From: JASFWK01 sp050049355
Lineage (GTDB): Bacteria > Chloroflexota > Anaerolineae > B4-G1 > DUEL01
Direction of reading: 5' to 3'
DNA: 10,311 nt
Assembly (NCBI GenBank): GCA_050049355.1
Contig: JASFWK010000071.1
Location: 1 to 10,311, forward strand
Shown here: piece after piece, positions 1-5,946 of the stretch
How the letters are laid out: each line of letters starts with the position of its first letter
Position numbering within the stretch: the first letter of the stretch is position 1
Position numbers and translations under genes: made by a program
Notes under the pieces: model-generated
Seen by the model: the letters and a program-made list of their open reading frames with translations, nothing else
Databases searched by the model: none
Told to the model about the DNA's origin: nothing

Positions 1-16
1 TGTTCTTGGTCTCGAC

Positions 17-94
17 GCTGTGCTGAGTGGCTCAGCGCAGCTGAGCGTATCGAAGCATACAGCCCCTTCAGGCGCTACCCTTCGGCAGGCTCAG
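17..94. repeat. Palindromic repeat region (hairpin plus imperfect inverted repeat)
   Basis: Positions 17-27 and 31-41 are complementary over 11 bp with one G-T wobble and a 3-nt TGG loop, a very stable hairpin. Immediately after it, CTGAGCGTATCGAAG (41-55) faces CTTCGGCAGGCTCAG (80-94) as an imperfect inverted repeat (12 of 15 matching). Arms of the form CTTCGxxAxGCTCAG are, from general knowledge, a common dispersed intergenic repeat in Chloroflexota-like genomes. No T-run follows the hairpin, so a simple intrinsic terminator is unlikely. The rest of 95-224 holds no gene that I can support, only an 8-bp palindrome TGTCGACA at 168-175 and the ribosome-binding site of the next gene. Confidence 0.6.
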
Positions 95-224
95 GCCGAC
101 GCTCGACCGGCGAACAGCTCGCCATATGTCAAAGTGTCCGGTGGCTAGATATGCCGACGAGAATCCATGTCGACACGCGAACCCGACTAATCTGGGACTA
201 TTGATGGCATACTAGGGGACGACG

Positions 225-1484
225 ATGAAGGTAATCCATATCACCCTCAAGGACATACGCCGCTCGTTCCTCAGTGCGTTTTTTCTGGTCTTTGGGTTTG
301 GCGTGCCGCTGCTGACAGCAGGGCTGTTCTACTTCGCTTTCGGAGGATTGGGGGGCGACGGAGGTTTCGATCTTCCCACAACGGAAGTTCTCGTCGCGAA
401 CCTGGACGCCCCAAAATGGGCCGGGGAAGTGTTAGTCGGGATGCTGCAGAGTGAAGCGCTGGAGGACATTCTCCACGCTGCGGTGGTCGATGATCCCTCC
501 GACGCCCGCGGTGCCGTAGACGCCCAGGAGGCCGACGTTGCCGTAACCATTCCGGAGGGTTTCACCGAGGCAGCGACTGAAGGAGCGCAGGCAACGATAT
601 ACATGTACCAGGACCCCACGCTGACGCTCGGGCCGCGCATTGTCGAGATGATCGTCAGAGGCGTGGTCGACGGCTTCGCCGGCTCCACCATCGCCGTCGA
701 GGTCGCCGCCGATCAGCTCACGGCCCGAGGGGCAGCGGTAGACGCCGACACGCAGCAGACGGTCCGAGCAGGCTATCAGGCGTGGGCTATGGAATTGGGG
801 ACTGACCAGCAAGCAGGCGTAACGCCGCTGCTGGACGTCCAGGCGCTCGAAGGTGAAGGGACAGAAGCCGCCGACCCCAGGACACAGACAATCAGTTTGA
901 TCATGGCCGGAATGATGGTCTTCTACGTCTTCTTCACCGGCGCGGTTTCGGCGCAGTCGATTCTTCAGGAGGAGGAGGAGGGGACGCTGGCCCGTCTCTT
1001 CACCACACCGACGTCGCAGTCGACCATACTGGGCGGCAAGTTCCTGGCAGCGTTCGCTACCCTTTTCATCCAGGTTGCGGTGTTGGTGGTGATCTCGTCG
1101 CTGATCTTTGGCATCGATTGGGGACCGCCTGAGCTTGTAGCGCTGATGACGTTGGGCCAGGTCATCGTGGCGACCAGCTTCGGCATCTTCATCACCTCAC
1201 TGCTCAAGAACACAAAGCAGACGGGCATCGTGTACGGCGGGGTGATGACCGTGGCCGGTATGGTGGGGATGGCCAGCGTGTTCACCGCTAGTGCCCCGAC
1301 GGGCGCTGGGATCGCAGATACGATCTCCCTCGTCGTGCCCCAAGGTTGGGCCGTGCGGGGCTGGCGGCTCCTGTTGGAGGGGGGGAGCGTGAGTGACGTT
1401 ATGGTGACCGCTGCCGTACTGCTGGGCTTAGGCGTTCTGTTCTTTTCGTTCGGCGTGCTGAAGTTCCGTAAGAGGTTTGCTTAG
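225..1484 (+). CDS. ABC-2 type transporter permease (first of a pair)
   Basis: This is an integral-membrane subunit of an ABC exporter, 419 residues. The layout is typical of the ABC-2 permease type with a large external domain: a cytoplasmic N-terminus (KDIRRS), TM1 at about residues 15-40, an extracytoplasmic domain at about 45-220, then five more hydrophobic segments near 223-244, 266-295, 301-325, 334-357 and 392-414. After TM2 lies an acidic run, EEEEGTLARL (249-258), matching the conserved E-x-E-x-G-T-x-x-x-L motif of this family that lies in a cytoplasmic loop thought to contact the ATPase. The ATG at 225 has AGGGG at 214-218 as ribosome-binding site. The next gene starts 10 nt after the stop and encodes a second permease, so the two probably form a heterodimer. 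The nucleotide-binding subunit is absent here and may lie upstream. The substrate cannot be read from the sequence. Confidence 0.9.
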   Translation: MKVIHITLKDIRRSFLSAFFLVFGFGVPLLTAGLFYFAFGGLGGDGGFDLPTTEVLVANLDAPKWAGEVLVGMLQSEALEDILHAAVVDDPSDARGAVDAQEADVAVTIPEGFTEAATEGAQATIYMYQDPTLTLGPRIVEMIVRGVVDGFAGSTIAVEVAADQLTARGAAVDADTQQTVRAGYQAWAMELGTDQQAGVTPLLDVQALEGEGTEAADPRTQTISLIMAGMMVFYVFFTGAVSAQSILQEEEEGTLARLFTTPTSQSTILGGKFLAAFATLFIQVAVLVVISSLIFGIDWGPPELVALMTLGQVIVATSFGIFITSLLKNTKQTGIVYGGVMTVAGMVGMASVFTASAPTGAGIADTISLVVPQGWAVRGWRLLLEGGSVSDVMVTAAVLLGLGVLFFSFGVLKFRKRFA

Positions 1485-1490
1485 GGGAGA
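1483..1490 (+). promoter_or_regulatory. Ribosome-binding site fixing the start of permease 2
   Basis: AGGGGAGA overlaps the stop codon of the first permease and lies 4 nt upstream of ATG 1495. A TTG at 1477 is in frame and would add six residues, but it lies upstream of this site. The N-terminus from ATG 1495 (MRVIDLALKDLRQ) also aligns with that of the first permease (MKVIHITLKDIRR), so 1495 is the better start. Confidence 0.75.
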
Positions 1491-1494
1491 TCCC

Positions 1495-2757
1495 ATGCGC
1501 GTGATAGATCTGGCACTGAAAGATCTGCGCCAGCTGGTTCGCGATTGGAAGGCGGCGACCTTTCTTGTGGGCATGCCTGTCGTCTTCACCCTACTGATGG
1601 GGTTCGTGTTCGGCGGTTTCGGCGGTGAAGAGGATCCGCGCCTGCCGGTCGGTGTGCTCAACCGCGATGACGAGAGCGTTCTGAGTGCCCATTTGCTGGA
1701 CTTGCTGGACACGTCGGATGTTATCCGCCCGGTAGTGTTGGACGGGGAGAGCATCGACCACCTGAAGAAGCAGGTCGAGGACAAGGAATGGGCAGCAGCT
1801 GTAGTCATCCCCACCGGCTACGGCGAGCGAATGCTGGCGGGTGAGACCGTTCCCCTGGCAGTGATCGTCGACGAGGACTCGACGGCTGGATCGACCGCCC
1901 GAAGTGAGGTTCAGACCGTGGTCTTGCGCCTGGCGGGAGCCGTTCAGGCAGCCCGGCTCAGTGCCCAGGCCTTCGAGGCTCAAGGTCGGGAGGCGGATCG
2001 AGCGTTTCTGGAGGAGGGGCTTGATCGGGCCGCTGCGGCCTGGGAGGACCCACCGCTGACGGTGAGCATGACCCAGGCCAGCTCTGCCTCGGAGGATGAT
2101 GAGCCGTTCTCCGCCAACGCATTCGCCCATACTTCACCAGCGATGATGATCCAGTTCGCCGTCGCCGGACTGATTGGAGCCGGGGAGATCTTGGTACAGG
2201 AGCGGCGATCCCGGGCGTTGCAGCGGCTGCTGACGACAGCTATCTCGCCGGTTGAGATCATCCTGGGTCATTTCCTGGCTATGCTGGTGATGATCTTCTC
2301 GCAGCTTATGATACTCGTCGCCTTCGGTCAGATCGTCGTCGACGTGAACTACCTCCGTGAGCCGCTGGCGACGCTGCTAATGATGGGGACAACAGCTCTG
2401 TGGACGGCCGGCCTGGGCCTGCTGATTGGGGTGGTGGCCAAGACGCAGGATCAGGTCGTCATCTTCAGCATGATCCCTATGTTCGTCCTTTCGGCTTTGG
2501 GCGGCGCATGGGTACCCCTGGAGTTCACCAATGAGACGTTCCGGATCATTGGGCGTTTCACACCAAGCGCCTGGGCGATGGAGGGCTTCGAGAACATCGT
2601 CATCCGAGGTCTGGGGCTTCGCTCCGTGCTAGCCCCGGTCGGAATCACGCTGGCCTACGCAGTGGGGTTCTTCGGGTTGGCGGTGTGGCGATTCAGCGTG
2701 ACATCGAATGTCAGAGCACTCAGCGCCATCAGGACTGCGGCTAGGGAGCATCTCTAG
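1495..2757 (+). CDS. ABC-2 type transporter permease (second of a pair)
   Basis: This second membrane subunit has 420 residues and the same architecture as its neighbour: a cytoplasmic N-terminus with KDLRQL, TM1 at about 22-42, an extracytoplasmic domain at about 45-212, then a C-terminal membrane domain. TM2 ends at about residue 233 and is followed by QERRSRALQRLL (235-246), the degenerate counterpart of the E-x-E-x-G-T loop of permease 1. Further hydrophobic segments and the family-typical TPSAWAMEGF motif before the last TM follow. The paired N-termini (MKVIHITLKDIRR and MRVIDLALKDLRQ) suggest descent from a duplication. The 10-nt gap to the first gene implies one transcript and probably a heterodimeric exporter. 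The degenerate coupling loop suggests the two subunits are not equivalent, which is inference. The stop codon is followed 3 nt later by a foldback element. Confidence 0.9.
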   Translation: MRVIDLALKDLRQLVRDWKAATFLVGMPVVFTLLMGFVFGGFGGEEDPRLPVGVLNRDDESVLSAHLLDLLDTSDVIRPVVLDGESIDHLKKQVEDKEWAAAVVIPTGYGERMLAGETVPLAVIVDEDSTAGSTARSEVQTVVLRLAGAVQAARLSAQAFEAQGREADRAFLEEGLDRAAAAWEDPPLTVSMTQASSASEDDEPFSANAFAHTSPAMMIQFAVAGLIGAGEILVQERRSRALQRLLTTAISPVEIILGHFLAMLVMIFSQLMILVAFGQIVVDVNYLREPLATLLMMGTTALWTAGLGLLIGVVAKTQDQVVIFSMIPMFVLSALGGAWVPLEFTNETFRIIGRFTPSAWAMEGFENIVIRGLGLRSVLAPVGITLAYAVGFFGLAVWRFSVTSNVRALSAIRTAAREHL

Positions 2758-2759
2758 CT

Positions 2760-2942
2760 GGTTCTCTCGCCAAGTAACTGAGCTTACTGATCGGAGCCAG
2801 ATCATCCAAGTAGCCCTGCGCGGAAAAGAGGGGGAGATCGAGACCATCGTACAGAGGTTCTTGGTCTCGATGTGCGCCCTCTGGACGCCGCTCGGCTGGC
2901 GAACTGTAACGACGCAAATCTCACGAACTTGGCGAGAACACC
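2760..2942. repeat. 183-bp foldback (MITE-like) element or long structured RNA
   Basis: GGTTCTCTCGCCAAGT (2760-2775) is the inverted match of 2927-2942 at 14 of 16 positions; the similarity continues more weakly to 2785 and 2917 (20 of 26 overall). Deeper in, the two arms can still be aligned, around 2784-2801 against 2896-2912 with a 3-nt gap. The centre is a strong hairpin: AGAGGG (2827-2832) with CCCTCT (2877-2882), and ATCGAGACCA (2837-2846) with TGGTCTCGAT (2862-2871), both perfect, around a 15-nt loop. The whole segment is thus one long imperfect palindrome. It codes for no recognisable protein and shows no obvious target-site duplication. It could be a decayed miniature transposable element or a folded 3' untranslated region that protects or terminates the permease mRNA. 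Confidence 0.6.
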
Positions 2943-2978
2943 GTCTTCGATTCTGTAGTCTAGAGCTTGGCAAATGAA

Positions 2979-2995
2979 ATCGCGGCCAACGCGAT
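2979..2995. repeat. Small perfect hairpin
   Basis: ATCGCG (2979-2984) and CGCGAT (2990-2995) form a perfect 6-bp stem with a 5-nt GCCAA loop. No T-run follows. It lies in the gene-free stretch between the foldback element and the hypD leader and has no assigned role. Confidence 0.4.
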
Positions 2996-3035
2996 ACCCG
3001 TCTCCGCGAGCTAGGTTTGGTCGCCGAGGGGTGAC

Positions 3036-3064
3036 TTTACAGATCTATTACAGCGCGAGATGAT
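3036..3064 (+). promoter_or_regulatory. Possible promoter of hypD-hypE
   Basis: TTTACA (3036-3041) and GATGAT (3059-3064) are separated by 17 nt and match the sigma70 consensus at 5 and 4 of 6 positions. Transcription would begin near 3071, leaving a leader of about 110 nt that contains the hairpin at 3088-3128. This is the best candidate I see in the gap, but it is weak. Confidence 0.3.
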
Positions 3065-3087
3065 TGGGCAGCTGGAATGGGCCCTGA

Positions 3088-3128
3088 GGACACGGAGGAC
3101 TGGAGGGTCCCCTGTGTTCTCCGTTTCC
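3088..3128 (+). repeat. Hairpin in the hypD leader
   Basis: GGACACGGAG (3088-3097) pairs with CTCCGTTTCC (3119-3128) at 9 of 10 positions. The stem can extend inward by three pairs (3098-3100 with 3116-3118, one of them G-T), leaving a 15-nt loop. It ends 39 nt before the hypD ribosome-binding site. There is no T-tract after it, so it is not a classical terminator. It may be an mRNA regulatory structure or another dispersed palindrome. Confidence 0.45.
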
Positions 3129-3167
3129 AGTTCCCCCGTAGCCGCGCGAGCTCTGTCTTTGAGATAC

Positions 3168-3172
3168 GGAGG
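3168..3172 (+). promoter_or_regulatory. Ribosome-binding site for the TTG start of hypD
   Basis: GGAGG lies 8 nt before TTG 3181. There is no in-frame ATG near the expected N-terminus, and the conserved HypD sequence begins within the first 30 codons, so the rare TTG start is supported by this site. Confidence 0.7.
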
Positions 3173-3180
3173 TTTGTCAC

Positions 3181-4278
3181 TTGACGCTGGACCTCTATCG
3201 ACTGTTCCGTGATCGTGATGCGGCGCGTGCCGTGGCCGAAGCCATCCGTGGGCAATCCACCCGGCCGGTGAGGCTGATGGAGTTCTGCGGTGGGCATACC
3301 CACGCCATCCTGCGCTACGGCGTGCCATCGATCCTGCCTTCGACTATCGATCTCCGTTCCGGACCGGGCTGTCCGGTCTGTGTCACCGCAGCTGCCGACC
3401 TGGATCGGGCAATTGCCATGGCGCGAGTAGAGGATGTGATCTTGACCACCTTCGGCGACATGGTTCGCGTGCCCGGAAGCAGTGCCTCACTGGCTCTGGC
3501 CAAGGCCGAAGGCGCCGACGTCCGGGTGGTCTATTCTCCGCTGGATGCACTTCAGATCGCCCGCAAGAACCCGGAGCGGCCGGTGATCTTCCTGGGGGTG
3601 GGGTTCGAGACCACTGCGCCGATGGTTGCCTCGGCAGTACTGGCGGCGGAGGCAGAAAGAGTGGAGAACTTCTACGTGTTCAGCACTCATAAACTGACCC
3701 CACCTGCTACGCGCGCCATCCTTGATGCTGGAGAGGTAGCTCTGCAGGGCATCATTGGGCCGGGCCACGTCACCACCGTCATCGGCTCCGAAGCCTGGCG
3801 CTTTCTCCCCGAAGTGTACGGCGTTTCCTGTGCCATCGCTGGTTTCGAGCCGCTGGACGTGCTGCGAGCGGTGCTGGCGCTGGTAGAGATGACCGAAGCG
3901 AATGAGCCGGGCGTGGCAAACGCCTACGCCCGCAGCGTTCGCCCGCACGGGAACATCCGGGCCCGCCAGGCTATGGACCACGTTTTCGAGGTCGCCGGCG
4001 CCGAGTGGCGTGGATTTGGCACGATACCGACCAGTGGCCTGCGGCTGAGGGAGGCCTATGCCCGATTCGATGCCGCCCAAGCTTTCCCAGTCGAGGTAGA
4101 CCCCGCCCGTGAACCGCCCGGCTGCCGCTGCGGGGATGTTCTGCGCGGGGTACTCCTTCCCCCTGACTGCGGCCTCTTCGCCAAGGTTTGTACTCCGCAG
4201 AGCCCGGTTGGCCCTTGCATGGTCAGCAGTGAGGGGGCGTGTGCGGCCCATTATCAGTATCGAGAGCACTCGGCGTAG
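3181..4278 (+). CDS. hypD: [NiFe]-hydrogenase maturation factor HypD
   Basis: HypD is the iron-sulfur scaffold, working with HypC, on which the Fe(CN)2CO group of [NiFe]-hydrogenases is assembled in the cytoplasm before transfer to the large subunit. The 365 residues match the family's usual length. The diagnostic motifs are present: CGGHTH (36-41), GPGCPVC (61-67, with Cys64 and Cys67), and the C-terminal cysteine-rich region Cys315, Cys317, Cys330, Cys337, Cys346 and Cys354, including CTPQSPVGPCMVSSEGAC (337-354), which supplies the [4Fe-4S] ligands. Translation begins at TTG 3181. hypE follows 21 nt after the stop, the classical hypD-hypE order. HypC, HypF, HypA, HypB and hydrogenase subunits are not in the window and must be encoded elsewhere if the pathway is functional. 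No catalytic residue appears to be missing. Confidence 0.97.
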   Translation: MTLDLYRLFRDRDAARAVAEAIRGQSTRPVRLMEFCGGHTHAILRYGVPSILPSTIDLRSGPGCPVCVTAAADLDRAIAMARVEDVILTTFGDMVRVPGSSASLALAKAEGADVRVVYSPLDALQIARKNPERPVIFLGVGFETTAPMVASAVLAAEAERVENFYVFSTHKLTPPATRAILDAGEVALQGIIGPGHVTTVIGSEAWRFLPEVYGVSCAIAGFEPLDVLRAVLALVEMTEANEPGVANAYARSVRPHGNIRARQAMDHVFEVAGAEWRGFGTIPTSGLRLREAYARFDAAQAFPVEVDPAREPPGCRCGDVLRGVLLPPDCGLFAKVCTPQSPVGPCMVSSEGACAAHYQYREHSA

Positions 4279-4283
4279 CGTTT

Positions 4284-4290
4284 AGGAGGG
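4284..4290 (+). promoter_or_regulatory. Ribosome-binding site of hypE
   Basis: AGGAGGG lies between hypD and hypE. Two in-frame starts follow: GTG 4294 (3 nt away, rather close) and ATG 4300 (9 nt away). I prefer ATG 4300 because of spacing and because HypE proteins usually begin a few residues before the L-A-H-G-A-G-G motif. Confidence 0.65.
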
Positions 4291-4299
4291 ATTGTGCCT

Positions 4300-5313
4300 A
4301 TGAAGGGAGTCATTCGCCTGGCGCACGGTGCCGGAGGTCAGATGATGGCCGACCTGATTCAGGAGGTTTTCGCTGTTCCCCTGGATAACCCTTACCTGAG
4401 GCAGCTGGCCGATTCCGCGGTAGTGCAGTCTGCAACCTCGAATCCGCAACTCGCAATCTCCACGGATTCCTTCACCGTCCGCCCCCTCATCTTCCCCGGC
4501 GGTGACATCGGCTCCCTGGCCGTTCACGGGACCGTCAACGACGTGGCTATGAGCGGGGCACAGCCTCTCTGGCTCACCGCTGCTTTTATCCTAGAGGAAG
4601 GGCTGGAGCTAGAGACTCTGGAGCGGGTGGTGCACTCCATGGCTGAGGCAGCTCGTAGGGCCGCTGTCCAGGTCGTGGCGGGAGACACAAAGGTGGTCGA
4701 GCGAGGGTACGGGGACGGCATCTACATCACCACGACCGGAGTTGGCCTAGTGCATGGGGGCGTCGAGGTGGGCCCCGACCAGGCACGGCCCGGCGATGTG
4801 GTGCTCCTCAGCGGCACCATCGGCGACCACGGTATCGCCGTCCTGAGCAAGCGGGAGGGACTGGAGTTCGAGACCGAGTTGATCTCTGACAGCGCGGCGT
4901 TGAACGAGCTCGTGGAGACACTGCTGGCTGCTGCTCCACACACCCACTGCCTGCGCGACCCCACCCGCGGCGGGCTGGCGGCGGCGTTAAACGAGCTGGC
5001 TGCAACGTCCCAGGTAGGGGTGGAAATTGAGGAAGCAGCGGTACCGGTGCGGTCGGCAGTGGCGGCTGCCTGCGAGATGCTGGGTTTCGACCCACTGACG
5101 ATCGCTAACGAAGGGAAGCTGGTCGCCTTTGTCCATCCCCAGGAGGCAGAGCACGCGTTGGAGGCGCTGCGGAGCCATCCTCTCGGCCAAGATGCGGCCC
5201 GCATCGGCGTGATCACGGAAGAGCACCCGGGAATGGTCCTGGCGCGCACCGGCATCGGCGGGCGGCGCGTTGTGGACATGCCGCTCGGGGAACTGCTGCC
5301 CCGTATCTGCTGA
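4300..5313 (+). CDS. hypE: Hydrogenase maturation protein, carbamoyl dehydratase HypE
   Basis: HypE receives a carbamoyl group from HypF on its C-terminal cysteine and uses ATP to dehydrate it to a thiocyanate, the source of the cyanide ligands of the [NiFe] active site. The 337-residue protein has all family landmarks in order: LAHGAGG near the N-terminus, STDSF, FPGGDIG, GTVNDVAMSGA, GDTKVV, SGTIGDHG, DPTRGGLA and NEGK, and it ends exactly in PRIC, the terminal cysteine that carries the modification. This is the PurM/AIR synthase-like fold. It is complete and follows hypD by 21 nt (15 nt to the alternative GTG 4294). A repeat-like stretch at about 4427-4460 encodes QSATSNPQ in a normally variable loop before STDSF and shares 14 bases with an insertion in thrC. 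No HypF is encoded nearby. Confidence 0.96.
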   Translation: MKGVIRLAHGAGGQMMADLIQEVFAVPLDNPYLRQLADSAVVQSATSNPQLAISTDSFTVRPLIFPGGDIGSLAVHGTVNDVAMSGAQPLWLTAAFILEEGLELETLERVVHSMAEAARRAAVQVVAGDTKVVERGYGDGIYITTTGVGLVHGGVEVGPDQARPGDVVLLSGTIGDHGIAVLSKREGLEFETELISDSAALNELVETLLAAAPHTHCLRDPTRGGLAAALNELAATSQVGVEIEEAAVPVRSAVAAACEMLGFDPLTIANEGKLVAFVHPQEAEHALEALRSHPLGQDAARIGVITEEHPGMVLARTGIGGRRVVDMPLGELLPRIC

Positions 5314-5390
5314 TTCCCCATTCTGCCTCTACCTGCGTACGAAGGGAGATCTCTTAGCCAACTGAGGCCTGAAGGTAACCAGACTCGCAC

Positions 5391-5418
5391 TTGACGACCC
5401 GGGAAATAGGAGTATGAT
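5391..5418 (+). promoter_or_regulatory. Sigma70-type promoter of the septum-protein gene
   Basis: TTGACG (5391-5396) and TATGAT (5413-5418) each match the consensus at 5 of 6 positions, with 16 nt between them. Transcription would start near 5425, giving a leader of about 15 nt that carries GGAG (5425-5428) before ATG 5440. This is the best promoter by sequence in the window and separates the gene from hypDE. I see no clear terminator between hypE (stop 5313) and this promoter. Confidence 0.7.
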
Positions 5419-5439
5419 AGAAGCGGAGATGGCAGAACA

Positions 5440-5739
5440 ATGAAGAAGGAATCCCAGAACGAGACGTGGGTGCTGGCGGCGGGAGCTCTGGTTGGCCTGG
5501 CCATCTTGGCCGCCCTCGGGCGAGGGATCTGGGGCCAGGTGGAGCAGCTGCGGCGCATTCAGGCCGCCGAAGCAAAGTTGCTTCCCGTCGTCTCCCGGGA
5601 GCGTGAGCGGCAAGAAGAACTGCTTGACACACTGAGGCGCGTCTCCTCACCAGGTTACGCTGAGGAGTGGGCCAGGATCTACGCCGGGATGGTTCGGCCG
5701 GGGGAGGTCCGCTTGGTAGTACCACTTCCGGAGGAATAG
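5440..5739 (+). CDS. Septum formation initiator family protein (FtsB/DivIC-like)
   Basis: This small bitopic membrane protein of 99 residues has a short cytoplasmic N-terminus (1-9), one hydrophobic segment at about 10-31, a charged coiled-coil-like stretch (33-67, rich in E, R, Q and L), and a terminal block ARIYAGMVRPGEVRLVVP (78-95). That block closely resembles the A-R-x-x-x-x-M-V-x-P-G-E signature at the end of the FtsB/DivIC coiled coil. Proteins of this family act in the divisome with FtsL and FtsQ/DivIB. Length and topology fit. FtsB, DivIC and FtsL cannot be told apart reliably at this size, so I give no symbol. It has its own promoter and is followed by about 200 nt without a gene. 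Another small coiled-coil membrane protein is possible but less likely given the PGE motif. Confidence 0.7.
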   Translation: MKKESQNETWVLAAGALVGLAILAALGRGIWGQVEQLRRIQAAEAKLLPVVSRERERQEELLDTLRRVSSPGYAEEWARIYAGMVRPGEVRLVVPLPEE

Positions 5740-5849
5740 GCGATCCCTGCTGCCACCGTCCCGACCGCCCCGTAGTGCGCTAGCTGCCGCCCGCTGGAAT
5801 TGCCACGCCGACTCTTCGCCGGCAAAGACGGCCGCCGTTGGCTGATTGA

Positions 5850-5883
5850 AGTGTCAGCGCCTCGTGCAGAGGCGTCTGGCACT
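5850..5883 (+). terminator. Terminator-like hairpin after the septum-protein gene
   Basis: Positions 5850-5863 pair with 5869-5883: 14 pairs, with one G-T wobble and one bulged T at 5875, around a 5-nt GTGCA loop; two further weak pairs extend outward. It is followed by TTCCTACTTT, a moderately T-rich stretch. This could terminate the upstream transcript. The T-run is imperfect and the hairpin lies 110 nt after the stop codon, so another role is possible. The segment 5740-5849 shows no gene, RNA or repeat that I recognise. Confidence 0.5.
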
Positions 5884-5905
5884 TTCCTACTTTCCGAGGT
5901 ATAAT
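5876..5905 (+). promoter_or_regulatory. dinG: Promoter of dinG
   Basis: A perfect TATAAT (5900-5905) is preceded by CTGGCA (5876-5881; 4 of 6 to TTGACA) with 18 nt between. Transcription would start near 5912, about 35 nt before ATG 5947, which has GAGAGGAAG at 5935-5943 as ribosome-binding site. The -35 hexamer lies inside the 3' arm of the hairpin at 5850-5883. Confidence 0.6.
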
Positions 5906-5911
5906 CATATT

Positions 5912-5925
5912 CGCACGCTTGTTCT
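5912..5925. promoter_or_regulatory. Possible SOS (LexA) box at the dinG start site
   Basis: CGCACGCTTGTTCT matches the Bacillus/actinobacterial-type LexA box CGAAC-N4-GTTCG at 8 of 10 defined positions. It sits at the predicted transcription start, 7 nt downstream of the TATAAT box, a good place for a repressor. dinG is a known SOS gene in some bacteria. The match is imperfect and the LexA motif used by this organism is unknown. Confidence 0.3.
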
Positions 5926-5946
5926 ATTGGGGGCGAGAGGAAGACA

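Noticed and set aside
205..213. Extended -10-like TGGCATACT just upstream of permease 1
   Set aside because: It would place the transcription start almost at the ATG and has no -35 partner, while a ribosome-binding site is present between them.
966..982. Shine-Dalgarno-like AGGAGGAGGAGG run within permease 1
   Set aside because: It encodes the conserved EEEEG motif and no sensible start or frame follows it.
2708..2977. 89-codon open frame overlapping the end of permease 2 and the foldback element
   Set aside because: It starts inside the permease gene in another frame, has no recognisable motif, and most of it is the palindromic element. It is better explained as non-coding.
3487..4269. 260-codon open frame on the minus strand opposite hypD
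   Set aside because: It is entirely antisense to a well-supported hypD and shows no family resemblance. It is a codon-bias shadow, as are the other long minus-strand frames (for example 4722-5558 opposite hypE).
5740..5849. Possible tRNA or small RNA gene in the gap before dinG
   Set aside because: I found no T-arm GTTCRA motif, no acceptor-stem pairing and no CCA end on either strand.
5877..5882. TGGCAC resembling a sigma54 -24 element upstream of dinG
   Set aside because: No GC/TTGC -12 element follows at the required spacing, and a sigma70 TATAAT at 5900-5905 explains the region better.
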